Assembly (NCBI GenBank): GCA_015075405.1
Contig: JABTUK010000003.1
Coordinates: 682,001-746,000 of the forward strand
Direction: 5' to 3'
Source: Anaerolineales bacterium
Lineage (GTDB): Bacteria; Chloroflexota; Anaerolineae; 4572-78; J111
DNA length: 64,000 bases
Below, in pieces: positions 34,595 to 43,032 of the stretch (positions are counted from its first letter, which is position 1; each line of letters opens with the position of its first letter). The notes below the pieces were generated by a model. It was not told the origin of the DNA and did no database searches. It saw nothing but the letters and a program-made list of their open reading frames with translations. Position numbers and translations under genes: made by a program.

Positions 34595-36445
34595 TTGCAA
34601 CTATTCTATCTCATCAGTATGTCTTCTTTACAATCGCTGAGTCTGGCGTTGGGTTTAGCCTTGTGGCAGCAGCCGACCTCAGCCCGGCCGATGTGGCTCA
34701 CCTATGCCTTTCTGATTGCGCTTATTTTAACCCTGTTCTTTTTCAGAGCGCGCTTTCCCGGCCCTGGTCTCAAGTGGTTAACCGAACTCCTGGGTAATAA
34801 TTTGATTCTTATCGGCTTTTTGGTGACTACCGCCCTGTTTTTTGTGCTTTTGTTTAATTTGAATCCTTTCCCCTATATTCGCCAGGGGGCTGAGGCCATG
34901 GGCTTGGGGCAACTGGTCAATTTTGATACTGCTTTTGCCCATGGCCTGCCCGATGCCGTAGCAGACAATATTGGTGTGGTCAGTGTGATGCGGGCAGATA
35001 CCGATGCCGACGGCTTTGAGGAGTGGGTGGTTTTTTACCTGTTCGACAAACGCGCCCGGAACAGCCCCATTCACGGGGCGGTTTATGATAATGATCGTGG
35101 GAAGCCTCCGGTCATCTTTCCCTATCAACTCCAGGCCCCCGATCGTAATTATTTGAGTGAACAGCAAGTCTTTGGCCCCTCGCTCACCATCGAGAATTTG
35201 GCCCTTGACCGTAATGGGCCAGATGGCGCTGATGTGCCGGAATTGATTGTGCAAGGGGGCAATGAGTTGACAGTTTTCCGCTTTAGGCAAAATTCCGAAT
35301 TCTGGGACTTTCCCCGTGATACACCGGCCCGTTATCAGCCGATTGGCTTTTTTCGGGGCAGCGGCGGTGTGACTATAAACCTTAATCAAGGCGCGGACGC
35401 TTATGGCCAGGTAACGGTGATTGACCGGAACGGTTTTGAGCGGAGCCAACTCGCCATTCGTTCTGTGTACGGTTTGATAACAGGCCCGGACGGTAATCAA
35501 ACTTATTTGGATCCAATTCCGCCATTGGGTGGGGTGGGCGGGCCGCAACTGGCCGCGCCTATTCTCTCGACGGTGGATTTCTACCCCGCGCCCCCCGACG
35601 AGCTATTCAGTACGCCTTTTCCAGAGAAGTTGGTGTTGGGTTTTTATGCCGCTACCTGCGGCGGCGCGGATGGAACTCTGTGCAACACCAACACCACCAA
35701 CTCCAGCCTGTTGTGGCGGCCTGATGCCGATACCTCGCTGAGCAGCTTTTTAACCGGGGATGCCCTGGCTGCATTTAATGCCAACGATCCCGGCTACTTT
35801 AGCTTGCCCACTTTTGATGGCAATAGTGGCATCACCGTAGCCCAACTCAAGTATTATCCCCAAACGGAAACCGACCCAGATTTTTTGGAAACCGGCGGCG
35901 GGCGCGATGTGGTCACAGGCGAGCAGGGACAGGTAGGGTTGGTCCAGATTACATTCAATGTCAATGGTTCGGCTTTGCAAGAAGCCTGCTACCAGATGCA
36001 ATTGACCGCCGGACAGTGGAAAATTTTGCGCCGCCTGACTGCTTCGTGCGCTGAACCACCGCCACCGCCCACGCCGACACCCACGCCGACACCCCTCCCA
36101 CTTCCTCCTACTGTTGGGCCTGTAGTGACAGGATCTATTCAACCTCTTTTACCCAAAATTACTGCGCCCGCTACTGCTTCTGTTTGCGAACCAATTTTAT
36201 TTTCCGCCGCCGGCTCCGAACCGGCGGACCAGCTTGTCGCCTATGACTGGGATTTTGGCGATGGGAACACCGGCAGCGGTCTCAATCTGTCCTATAGATA
36301 TGCTACTCCCGGCGTTTATAATGTTACCCTGACCATCAGAGACAGTGCTGGCCAAACCAGTCCTCCGGCCACCCACACTATTACCATCAATCCACCAGCC
36401 GCGCCGCCCCCGTCTCCGTGTGGTCCTCCCACCTGCTGTGGGTAA
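34595..36445 (+). CDS. membrane-anchored protein with C-terminal PKD domain
   Basis: 616 residues from a TTG that follows GAGGAGG by 5 bases. Two or three hydrophobic helices lie in the first 90 residues (MWLTYAFLIALILTLFFFRA; LILIGFLVTTALFFVLLF). A large extracellular beta-rich part follows with calcium-loop-like Asp stretches (RADTDADGFEEW), a proline-threonine linker (PPTPTPTPTP) and a PKD domain near the end (LVAYDWDFGDGNTGSG...YATPGVYNVTLTIRDSAG). It is probably a cell-surface protein in contact with polymer or partner proteins. No enzyme motif was found. Confidence 0.82.
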   Translation: MQLFYLISMSSLQSLSLALGLALWQQPTSARPMWLTYAFLIALILTLFFFRARFPGPGLKWLTELLGNNLILIGFLVTTALFFVLLFNLNPFPYIRQGAEAMGLGQLVNFDTAFAHGLPDAVADNIGVVSVMRADTDADGFEEWVVFYLFDKRARNSPIHGAVYDNDRGKPPVIFPYQLQAPDRNYLSEQQVFGPSLTIENLALDRNGPDGADVPELIVQGGNELTVFRFRQNSEFWDFPRDTPARYQPIGFFRGSGGVTINLNQGADAYGQVTVIDRNGFERSQLAIRSVYGLITGPDGNQTYLDPIPPLGGVGGPQLAAPILSTVDFYPAPPDELFSTPFPEKLVLGFYAATCGGADGTLCNTNTTNSSLLWRPDADTSLSSFLTGDALAAFNANDPGYFSLPTFDGNSGITVAQLKYYPQTETDPDFLETGGGRDVVTGEQGQVGLVQITFNVNGSALQEACYQMQLTAGQWKILRRLTASCAEPPPPPTPTPTPTPLPLPPTVGPVVTGSIQPLLPKITAPATASVCEPILFSAAGSEPADQLVAYDWDFGDGNTGSGLNLSYRYATPGVYNVTLTIRDSAGQTSPPATHTITINPPAAPPPSPCGPPTCCG

Positions 36446-36539
36446 GGGTAAAGGTTGTTAGATTTGGATTATTCTGCTAAAATTGGCCCGCGTTTCGGCC
36501 CTGCCGGGCGTAAATCTTGCTGCAAGGAATGAAATAATC

Positions 36540-37055
36540 ATGAATTGCCCAAATTGTGGCGCTGAAAATGAAGCCGGCGCGCGCTTTTGTGTCGAATGTG
36601 GCGCGCCGCTTGAAACCCAGGTTAACCTGCCCGACCGTCCCCCGGAAATGGACGACATGGACGATGACCGCACCATTATGTCCAGCTTTAGCCGGCTGGC
36701 CGAAGAAGAAGCCAAAACCGTCGCCGTGACTCAGGAACAACTGGCGGCGGCCGAGGCGGAAGCCGCTTCAGCCTTTGAGCGCGGGCCGGAGCCGGAAGCC
36801 GTTCCGCCCACCCCTCGGCCTATCGGGGGGAGTGGCGGCAGCGCCGGTGGAGGCGGCGGCTTTGGCAGCAGTGGAAGTGGCAGTCCGAGCTGGATGAATC
36901 GGCGTAATATTATTATTGCCGTAGCTGTTCTGTTAGTGCTGTGTTGCTGTTGCTGTGCTCTGGCTGCCGGCGCGGGCATCGGTTCTGACCCTGATACTTT
37001 GGAAGACCTGATGCGCGAGTTGGGGTCGCTGCCCTTGTCTCAACTTTTCATTTAG
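36540..37055 (+). CDS. small membrane protein with N-terminal zinc ribbon
   Basis: 171 residues. Residues 1-22 are a zinc ribbon, C-P-N-C-G then C-V-E-C-G. An acidic stretch MDDMDDDRTIM follows, then an Ala/Glu helix, a Pro/Gly-rich linker (GGSAGGGGGFGSS) and one membrane helix IIIAVAVLLVLCCCCCALAAG containing five cysteines in a row. The short C-tail would face outside. The DDDRTIM segment resembles FHA/kinase phospho-peptide sites, but this is a guess. AAGGAA precedes the ATG. A strong terminator follows. Confidence 0.8.
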   Translation: MNCPNCGAENEAGARFCVECGAPLETQVNLPDRPPEMDDMDDDRTIMSSFSRLAEEEAKTVAVTQEQLAAAEAEAASAFERGPEPEAVPPTPRPIGGSGGSAGGGGGFGSSGSGSPSWMNRRNIIIAVAVLLVLCCCCCALAAGAGIGSDPDTLEDLMRELGSLPLSQLFI

Positions 37056-37067
37056 TCCAGCCAATTT

Positions 37068-37108
37068 AAAAACAAAAAGACCGTCCTACGGACGGTCTTT
37101 TTGTTTTT
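37068..37108 (+). terminator. strong intrinsic terminator
   Basis: Perfect 19 bp arms around a 3-base loop; core GACCGTCC/GGACGGTC flanked by A-rich and T-rich runs, so it could work in both directions. It ends the zinc-ribbon gene. Confidence 0.93.
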
Positions 37109-37303
37109 AAAAACGGGGAATAGGATAGCAATAGCGCAAACCGCCATAGCCCTAAAAAGTGTTAAACCCCACCGCCAACGGCTTGCCTGAATTGAGGCAG
37201 TAAGCTAAAATCCAAAGATGTCTTGGGGCTGATGAGGCGCTGAGGCAGAAATAAGCTTGAAATCAGCCGGACTTTCACCTGGGCTGATGGGTGATGCGTA
37301 AAA

Positions 37304-37354
37304 CGTAAAACGTAATGGGTCAGGGGAGTTGACCCGAAGTCGTTACGTTTTACG
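37304..37354. repeat. nested palindrome upstream of transketolase
   Basis: Outer arms CGTAAAACGTAA / TTACGTTTTACG and inner GGGTCA / TGACCC. The rest of the 37056-37458 gap holds a terminator and no gene that I can see. Confidence 0.78.
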
Positions 37355-37458
37355 GATTTGGATTGTTATGCTCTGGGCGTTGTCTGACCCAGACAAACCG
37401 CCTTCGGTTTTAACCTTTAACCTGCCACATGCAACTTAATAAGCAAGGAGCTTCTCTT

Positions 37459-39474
37459 ATGACCAACCCTAACCTCGATGAACTTTGTGTCAATACTATC
37501 CGCACCTTAGCCATAGATGGGGTGCAAAAAGCTAATTCCGGGCATCCGGGTATGCCCATGGGCATGGCCGATGCCGCCTATGTGCTCTGGACGCAGTTTC
37601 TGCGCCACAACCCCGGCAACCCCGACTGGGCCGACCGGGACCGCTTTGTGCTGTCTGCCGGTCACGGCTCGATGCTGCTCTACAGCCTGCTCCACCTGAC
37701 CGGCTACGATTTGCCGCTGGAGCAGCTCAAGCAGTTCCGCCAATGGGGCAGCCTGACCCCCGGCCACCCCGAATACGGCCTGACCCCCGGCGTCGAGACG
37801 ACCACCGGGCCATTGGGCCAGGGCTTTGCCAACGGCGTCGGCATGGCCATCGCCGAGGCTTTTCTGGCCGCCACGTTCAATCGCCCCGGCCATGAGTTGA
37901 TTAACCATTACACCTATGCCATTTGCAGCGATGGCGATCTGATGGAAGGGATTTCGCACGAAGCTGCCTCAATGGCCGGCCATATGAAGCTGGGCAAGCT
38001 GATCTACCTGTACGACGACAACCACATCTCCATTGACGGCAGCACCGACCTGGCCTACACCGAAGACCGCATGCAACGCTTTGAGGCGTACGGCTGGCAT
38101 ACCCAGCAGATTGACGGCCACGACCGCGCCGCTGTCGCTGCGGCCATCAAGGCCGCCCAGGCTGTCACCGACAAGCCTTCGATCATCGCCTGCCGGACCA
38201 CCATTGGCTACGGCAGCCCCAACAAGGCCAATACGGCCAAGGCCCACGGCGAGGCCCTCGGCGTGGATGAAGTCAAATTGACCAAACAAGCCTTTGGCTG
38301 GGACCCCAACCAGGATTTTTATATCCCTGAAGAAGCCCTGGCGCAGTTCCGCCGGGCGGTAGACCAGGGCCGCCAGTGGGAAGCCGAGTGGCGCGAAAAG
38401 CTGGAAGCCTATGCCAAAGCCTATCCCCAGGAAGCCGAACAGTTCCGGCACGCCCTGTCGGGCCAGCTCCCTACCGGCTGGGAAGAAGCCCTGCCCGTTT
38501 TCCCCGCCGATGCCAAAGGGATGGCGACGCGGGCGGCTTCGGGCCAGGTGCTCAATGCCCTTGCCCCGATCATTCCGACGCTCATCGGCGGCTCGGCCGA
38601 TTTGGCTCCCAGCAACAATACCTTTTTAAAGGGCTACCCTGTTTTTGCCAACGATAGCTTTGCCGGGCGCAACTTCCACTTTGGGGTACGCGAGCATGGC
38701 ATGGCGTCCGCCCTCAACGGCATGGCCGTCCACGGCGGGGTTATCCCCTACGGCGGCACATTTTTGGTTTTTGCCGACTACGCCCGCCCGGCCATCCGGC
38801 TGGCGGCGCTGTCCCACTTCCCCACCATCTTTGTCTTTACCCACGACAGCATCGGCCTGGGCGAAGATGGTCCAACCCATCAGCCGGTTGAACACTTAGC
38901 CGCCTTGCGAGCTATCCCCAACCTGATTGTCATCCGTCCCGCCGACGCCAACGAAACCGCCCAGGCCTGGAAAGTGGCCTTGGAAAAACGGGATGGCCCG
39001 GTGCTGCTGGCCCTGACCCGTCAGAACCTGCCGGTGTACGACCGCTCGAAGATGGGCGACGCGGCCGGAGTGGCGAAAGGGGCCTATGTGTTGCTGGATG
39101 CAGACCGGGTTTACCCGGATGTTATCCTCATCGCCACTGGCTCGGAAGTCCAACTGGCCGTGGAAGCCCACGCCAAGCTGGCCGAACAGGGCATCGCCGC
39201 GCGGGTGGTCAGCATGCCCAGTTGGGAACTGTTTGCCCAACAGCCAGAAGAATACCGCGACTCGGTGCTGCCGCAAACGGTCAAGGCGCGGGTCGCCATC
39301 GAAGCCGCCGTGCCTCTGGGCTGGGAGCGTTGGGTTGGCAGCCACGGGGCCATCATTGGGCTGGACCATTTCGGCGCATCCGCTCCTTACAAGACCATCT
39401 TCCAGCACTTCGGCTTCACCACCGATAATGTCGTCTTGCGGGCACTGGAGACGATTGATAAATCCAAAAGGTAG
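37459..39474 (+). CDS. tkt: transketolase
   Basis: 671 residues, thiamine-diphosphate enzyme of the pentose phosphate pathway. N-terminal ANSGHPGMPMGMADAAYVLW, LSAGHGSMLLYSLLHL near 63, TGPLGQGFANGVGMA near 112, the ThDP site CSDGDLMEGISHEAAS near 155, DDNHISIDG, then the pyrimidine domain FHFGVREHGMASALNG near 405 and SIGLGEDGPTHQPVEH near 470. ATG 37459 has AAGGAG upstream. It is paired with rpiA 68 bp downstream, separated by an inverted array that contains the tkt stop codon. Confidence 0.96.
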   Translation: MTNPNLDELCVNTIRTLAIDGVQKANSGHPGMPMGMADAAYVLWTQFLRHNPGNPDWADRDRFVLSAGHGSMLLYSLLHLTGYDLPLEQLKQFRQWGSLTPGHPEYGLTPGVETTTGPLGQGFANGVGMAIAEAFLAATFNRPGHELINHYTYAICSDGDLMEGISHEAASMAGHMKLGKLIYLYDDNHISIDGSTDLAYTEDRMQRFEAYGWHTQQIDGHDRAAVAAAIKAAQAVTDKPSIIACRTTIGYGSPNKANTAKAHGEALGVDEVKLTKQAFGWDPNQDFYIPEEALAQFRRAVDQGRQWEAEWREKLEAYAKAYPQEAEQFRHALSGQLPTGWEEALPVFPADAKGMATRAASGQVLNALAPIIPTLIGGSADLAPSNNTFLKGYPVFANDSFAGRNFHFGVREHGMASALNGMAVHGGVIPYGGTFLVFADYARPAIRLAALSHFPTIFVFTHDSIGLGEDGPTHQPVEHLAALRAIPNLIVIRPADANETAQAWKVALEKRDGPVLLALTRQNLPVYDRSKMGDAAGVAKGAYVLLDADRVYPDVILIATGSEVQLAVEAHAKLAEQGIAARVVSMPSWELFAQQPEEYRDSVLPQTVKARVAIEAAVPLGWERWVGSHGAIIGLDHFGASAPYKTIFQHFGFTTDNVVLRALETIDKSKR

Positions 39475-39530
39475 CAGGGTCGCAGGGTAGCAAGGAAACA
39501 TTTTTTCTGCAACCTTGCTACCCTGCTACT
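39470..39530. repeat. inverted pair of GGTAGCA arrays between tkt and rpiA
   Basis: GGTAGCAGGGTCGCAGGG and GTAGCAAGG units, an ACATTTTTTCTG centre, then CAACCTTGCTACCCTGCTAC. The tkt stop TAG (39472-39474) lies in the first unit. Families also at 50020 and 62551. Confidence 0.93.
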
Positions 39531-39542
39531 TTGAGTAATACT

Positions 39543-40229
39543 ATGTCCATCGAAGACCTCAAAAAACAAGCTGCTGAAAAGGCGGTCGAACAGGCGCAAA
39601 GCGGCATGGTGCTGGGGCTGGGTACAGGCTCCAGCGCCAAATATGCCACGATGAAGATTGGCGAGTTGTGGCAGGCCGGTGAATTGACCGATATTGTCGG
39701 TATTCCCACTTCGGAAAGCACGGTGATGCTGGCGATAAAGTATGGCATCCCGCTGGCTACCCTCGACACATACCCTTTCGTTGACCTGGCCATTGACGGC
39801 GCTGATGAGATTGACCCCGACCTGAATCTGATCAAGGGGTTGGGGGGGGCCTTGCTGCGCGAAAAGATGATCGAGGCGGCTGCTAAAAAATTCATCGTCG
39901 TGGCTGACGGTAGTAAAGTAGTTGAGAAATTGGGCACGCGCGCCCCCTTGCCGGTTGAGGTGGTCCAATTCTGCTGGAAATCCACGGCCCGCTGGCTGGA
40001 AAGTTTAGGTTGCACCCCGGTTTTGCGCGGCGATGAGGCGCAGCCTTTTGTAACCGACAACGGTAATTACATCCTCCATTGTACCTTCCCCCACGGTATT
40101 GACCACCCCACCGAACTGGCCGCCACGCTCAAAAATCGCCCCGGCGTGGTCGAGCACGGTCTCTTTTTGGGTATGGCTGCCGAAGCCATTGTGGCAACTG
40201 CCGATGGTATAACGGTAATGAGTCGCTAA
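39543..40229 (+). CDS. rpiA: ribose-5-phosphate isomerase A
   Basis: About 228 residues, isomerising ribose 5-phosphate and ribulose 5-phosphate. GLGTGSSAKYATM near 23, PTSESTVMLA near 54, DLAIDGADEIDPDLNLIKGLGGALLREK near 77-105 and VADGSKVVEKLG near 118 are all present. ATG 39543 is the conservative start; a TTG four codons earlier abuts the array's right arm. It is functionally linked to tkt in the pentose phosphate pathway and probably on the same transcript. Confidence 0.95.
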   Translation: MSIEDLKKQAAEKAVEQAQSGMVLGLGTGSSAKYATMKIGELWQAGELTDIVGIPTSESTVMLAIKYGIPLATLDTYPFVDLAIDGADEIDPDLNLIKGLGGALLREKMIEAAAKKFIVVADGSKVVEKLGTRAPLPVEVVQFCWKSTARWLESLGCTPVLRGDEAQPFVTDNGNYILHCTFPHGIDHPTELAATLKNRPGVVEHGLFLGMAAEAIVATADGITVMSR

Positions 40230-40234
40230 GATTT

Positions 40235-40262
40235 ATCCGCAGATTACGCAGATTACGCAGAT
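40235..40262. repeat. left inverted repeat flanking the GxxExxY gene
   Basis: 28 bp built of CAGATTACG-type 9-mers: ATCCGCAGATTACGCAGATT and so on. It matches the right copy at 40652-40679 in inverse with two mismatches and begins 5 bases after the rpiA stop. Confidence 0.9.
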
Positions 40263-40274
40263 GGAATTGATAAG

Positions 40275-40661
40275 GTGATACAGAAAGATCCAAGAACCCA
40301 CGCTATAATTGGCGCAGCGATGGAAGTGCATCGAGCGTTGGGTTGCGGATTTTTGGAGGCCGTCTATCAAGAAGCTCTGGCTCTTGAGTTGACTCAGCGG
40401 AATATTCCCTACCGGCGAGAGGTAGAGTTACCCATATTTTACAAAGGCCAAAGGTTAAACACATTTTACCGGGCTGATTTTGTTTGCTTTGACGGCATCA
40501 TTGTTGAACTAAAAGCCTTAACCAAGCTCAGCGGCCTTGAAGAAGCACAAATCATAAACTATTTGAAAGCAACCGGCCTGGAAATTGGTTTGGTGCTCAA
40601 CTTCGGAACAACCTCGCTGGAATATAAACGTTTCGCCCTATCCAAAAACAAATCTGCGTAA
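40275..40661 (+). CDS. GxxExxY family protein (PD-(D/E)XK nuclease-like)
   Basis: 128 residues from GTG 40275. The family signature is GFLEAVYQEAL (G-x-x-E-x-x-Y), residues about 23-33; then RREVELPIFYKG, FYRADFVCFDGIIVELKAL with the D...E-x-K of a PD-(D/E)XK fold near 75, and NFGTTSLEYKRF. Family proteins are common in environmental genomes as scattered paralogues and their job is not known. The gene sits between two inverted repeats, and the right repeat encodes its last residues and the stop, so gene plus repeats look like one cassette. Confidence 0.88.
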   Translation: MIQKDPRTHAIIGAAMEVHRALGCGFLEAVYQEALALELTQRNIPYRREVELPIFYKGQRLNTFYRADFVCFDGIIVELKALTKLSGLEEAQIINYLKATGLEIGLVLNFGTTSLEYKRFALSKNKSA

Positions 40662-40679
40662 TCTACGAAATCTGCGGAT
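40652..40679. repeat. right inverted repeat flanking the GxxExxY gene
   Basis: Inverse of 40235-40262; it overlaps the end of the GxxExxY gene (stop TAA 40659-40661). Confidence 0.9.
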
Positions 40680-40710
40680 TATCCCTTTTGCCCTCAACAA
40701 TTGGGCAATC

Positions 40711-40739
40711 TTGAACTTTTCGCCCAATCTCAGTATACT
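40711..40739 (+). promoter_or_regulatory. promoter of moeA
   Basis: TTGAAC at 40711-40716, 17 bp spacer, TATACT at 40734-40739. The -10 overlaps the left arm of the hairpin at 40739. Confidence 0.78.
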
Positions 40740-40778
40740 ACCTCTAGTTAAACCAAAACTTAACTAGAGGTATTTTTT
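40739..40778 (+). terminator. hairpin plus T6 between upstream genes and moeA
   Basis: 13 bp perfect arms TACCTCTAGTTAA / TTAACTAGAGGTA around ACCAAAAC, then six T directly before the moeA ATG. It would stop read-through from rpiA. The right arm also holds AGAGG, the likely Shine-Dalgarno, so the folded form would hide it. Confidence 0.8.
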
Positions 40779-42008
40779 ATGCCCGAATCCCCCTACCCCA
40801 TGCTTCTGGTTGAAGAAGCCCTGGCCCTCATCGAGCGAGAAGTTCGCCCCTTATCCCCTGTGACCATGTCTTTTAGCCAAGCCCTGGGCCTGGTGCTGGC
40901 CGAAGCTGTGCTGGCTGCCGAACCGATGCCGCCCTTTGCCGCGGCCAGCGTGGATGGCTTTGCCGTTATTGCCGCCGATGGCCCCGGCCTACGCCGGATT
41001 GTCGGCGATCAGATGGCCGGTTACGTGGCCGGATTGTACATTGAGCCGGGGACTGCTGCCCGTGTGACCACCGGCGCGCCCATCCCGCCCGGCGCAGATA
41101 CCATGATTATGATCGAGCAGACGGAGGAACAGAACGGGCAGGTCAACATTTTAACCAACGACCTCCAGCCTGGCGCTAATATCCGCCCCATTGGGCAGGA
41201 TATTGAAATTGGGCAGGTGGTGCTGCCGCAGGGTACGGTGTTAGGCCCGGCGGAACTGGGTTTGTTAGGTACGGTCGGCAAGACCCAGGTGACGGTTTAC
41301 CCGCGCCCCACAGTGGCGGTCATGTCCACCGGCGATGAGATTGTGGAACCGCACCAGCAGCCTGAACTGGGCCAGATTCGGGATGCCAACCGTTTCACGC
41401 TGATGAGCGCCGTGCGCCAGGCCGGGGCCGAACCGCTGGACCTGGGCATTGTGCGTGATAAAGCCAACAGCTTGCAAGACACCATCGAGCGCGGCCTGGC
41501 CGAAGCCGACGCCTTGCTAACTTCCGGTGGGGTTTCGATGGGCCAGCTTGATCTGGTTAAACCTTATCTGGCTTCGCGGGGAACCGTCCATTTTGGCCGG
41601 GTCAATACCAAGCCCGGCAAGCCCGTTACCTTTGCCACCGTAGACGGCAAGCCTTGTTTTGCCATGCCCGGTTTCCCGGTCAGCGCCCTGGTCAGCTTTG
41701 AGATTTTTGCCCGGCCCGCCTTGCTAAAAATGGCCGGTCACAGCCGCATCTATCGCCCCCGTGAGCAGGCCATTCTGGCCCATGCGTTCAGCCACACCGC
41801 CGCCCGCACCGAGTTTCAGCGGGTGGTGCTGACTCGCCGGGCCGATGGCAAATTGGTTGCTTCTTCCACCGGCTTTCAAGGGTCGGGACGATTGTTATCT
41901 ATGGTCGGGGCCAATGGGCTGGTGATTTTGCCGCATGGTCAGGGGGATTTTGAAGCTGGGACAGTGGTGGAGGCGCTGGTTCTCGGTCCGGTTGAGGTAG
42001 TCTTATGA
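40779..42008 (+). CDS. moeA: molybdopterin molybdotransferase
   Basis: 409 residues, inserts molybdate into adenylylated molybdopterin in cofactor synthesis. MoeA features are PPFAAASVDGFAVIAADG near 50, VTTGAPIPPGADTMIMIEQTE near 95, PTVAVMSTGDEIVEP near 180, RDANRFTLMSAVRQAGAEPLDLGIV near 205, LLTSGGVSMGQLDLVKPYL near 245 and the C-terminal domain IV. No molybdoenzyme or other Moco gene is in the window. The stop overlaps the next ATG by 4 bp (ATGA). Confidence 0.95.
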   Translation: MPESPYPMLLVEEALALIEREVRPLSPVTMSFSQALGLVLAEAVLAAEPMPPFAAASVDGFAVIAADGPGLRRIVGDQMAGYVAGLYIEPGTAARVTTGAPIPPGADTMIMIEQTEEQNGQVNILTNDLQPGANIRPIGQDIEIGQVVLPQGTVLGPAELGLLGTVGKTQVTVYPRPTVAVMSTGDEIVEPHQQPELGQIRDANRFTLMSAVRQAGAEPLDLGIVRDKANSLQDTIERGLAEADALLTSGGVSMGQLDLVKPYLASRGTVHFGRVNTKPGKPVTFATVDGKPCFAMPGFPVSALVSFEIFARPALLKMAGHSRIYRPREQAILAHAFSHTAARTEFQRVVLTRRADGKLVASSTGFQGSGRLLSMVGANGLVILPHGQGDFEAGTVVEALVLGPVEVVL

Positions 42009-42949
42009 TGACTGAGATTAGCCAGCTTGAACGTTATCGCGGGGCCTTATTGGGGTTGGCGGTGGGTGATGCCGTGGGAACCACCCTGGAATTTAGACCC
42101 CCCGGTTCATTCAGCCCCATTGACGACATGGTGGGGGGCGGGCCTTTTCACTTATTACCCGGCCAGTGGACTGACGATACCTCGATGGCGCTGTGCCTGG
42201 CCGAGAGTTTGATTGAAAAACAGGCGTTCGACCCGGTTGACCAGTTGCAGCGTTATGTCCGCTGGTATCACGAAGGGTACATGAGCAGCACCGACCATTG
42301 TTTTGATATTGGCAACACCGTCCGGCGAGCGCTGCATCTGTTTGAGCAAACCGGCCAACCTTTCGGGGGTTCAACGGACCCTTCGGCGGCAGGCAACGGT
42401 TCGATTATGCGTTTAGCGCCGGTACCGCTCTTTTATGCCTCGCAGCCCCAAATAGCCATCGAAATGTCCGGGCAGAGTTCGCGGACCACACACGGGGCGG
42501 TTGAAACGGTGGATGCCTGCCGCTATCTGGGGGCCTTGATTGTGGGGGCCGTGGCCGGGGTGAGCAAGGTCGAGCTGCTTTCGGAACATTTTTGCCCCAT
42601 CCCGCACTATTGGCAGGAATATCCTTTAACGCCGGCCATTGACGAGGTCGCTGCTGGTTCATTTAAGGAGCGTCATCCGCCCGAAATACGCGGGACGGGC
42701 TATGTGGTCAAATCGCTGGAGGCGGCGCTGTGGGCCTTTTATCACAGCCGCTCGTACCGCGAGGGCTGTTTGCTGGCGGTCAACCTGGGCGACGATGCGG
42801 ACACAACCGGGGCTATTTACGGGCAACTGGCCGGCGCTTTCTATGGCGAAGCCGGTATTCCGGCGGCCTGGCGCGCTCAGTTGGCTCAGGCCGATTTGAT
42901 CAGCCGTCTGGCTGACCAGCTTTATGAATCGGCTAAGAATCAGCTTTAA
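42005..42949 (+). CDS. ADP-ribosylglycohydrolase family protein
   Basis: 314 residues. The metal-binding motifs of DraG/ARH3 are LLGLAVGDAVGTTLEF near 16, WTDDTSMALCLAESLI near 56 and the C-terminal LAVNLGDDADTTGAIYGQLAGAFYGE near 255-282. The family removes ADP-ribose from proteins or cleaves related compounds; the target is unknown. No ADP-ribosyltransferase is near. Translation is coupled to moeA by the ATGA overlap. An inverted repeat follows its stop. Confidence 0.93.
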   Translation: MMTEISQLERYRGALLGLAVGDAVGTTLEFRPPGSFSPIDDMVGGGPFHLLPGQWTDDTSMALCLAESLIEKQAFDPVDQLQRYVRWYHEGYMSSTDHCFDIGNTVRRALHLFEQTGQPFGGSTDPSAAGNGSIMRLAPVPLFYASQPQIAIEMSGQSSRTTHGAVETVDACRYLGALIVGAVAGVSKVELLSEHFCPIPHYWQEYPLTPAIDEVAAGSFKERHPPEIRGTGYVVKSLEAALWAFYHSRSYREGCLLAVNLGDDADTTGAIYGQLAGAFYGEAGIPAAWRAQLAQADLISRLADQLYESAKNQL

Positions 42950-42953
42950 AAAT

Positions 42954-42985
42954 GACAAAAGTCATCTTTTTCTAAGACTTTTGTC
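42954..42985. repeat. 10 bp inverted repeat after ADP-ribosylglycohydrolase
   Basis: GACAAAAGTC / GACTTTTGTC around 12 bases. It may act as a weak terminator, though there is no T-run. Confidence 0.6.
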
Positions 42986-42987
42986 GC

Positions 42988-43016
42988 TTACAAAAATAAA
43001 CTTATAAGTTTATAAT
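42988..43016 (+). promoter_or_regulatory. promoter of hemA
   Basis: TTACAA at 42988-42993, 17 bp AT-rich spacer, TATAAT at 43011-43016; start near 43023, so the leader is only about 10 bases. Confidence 0.75.
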
Positions 43017-43032
43017 ACCGTTACCACTTGCC

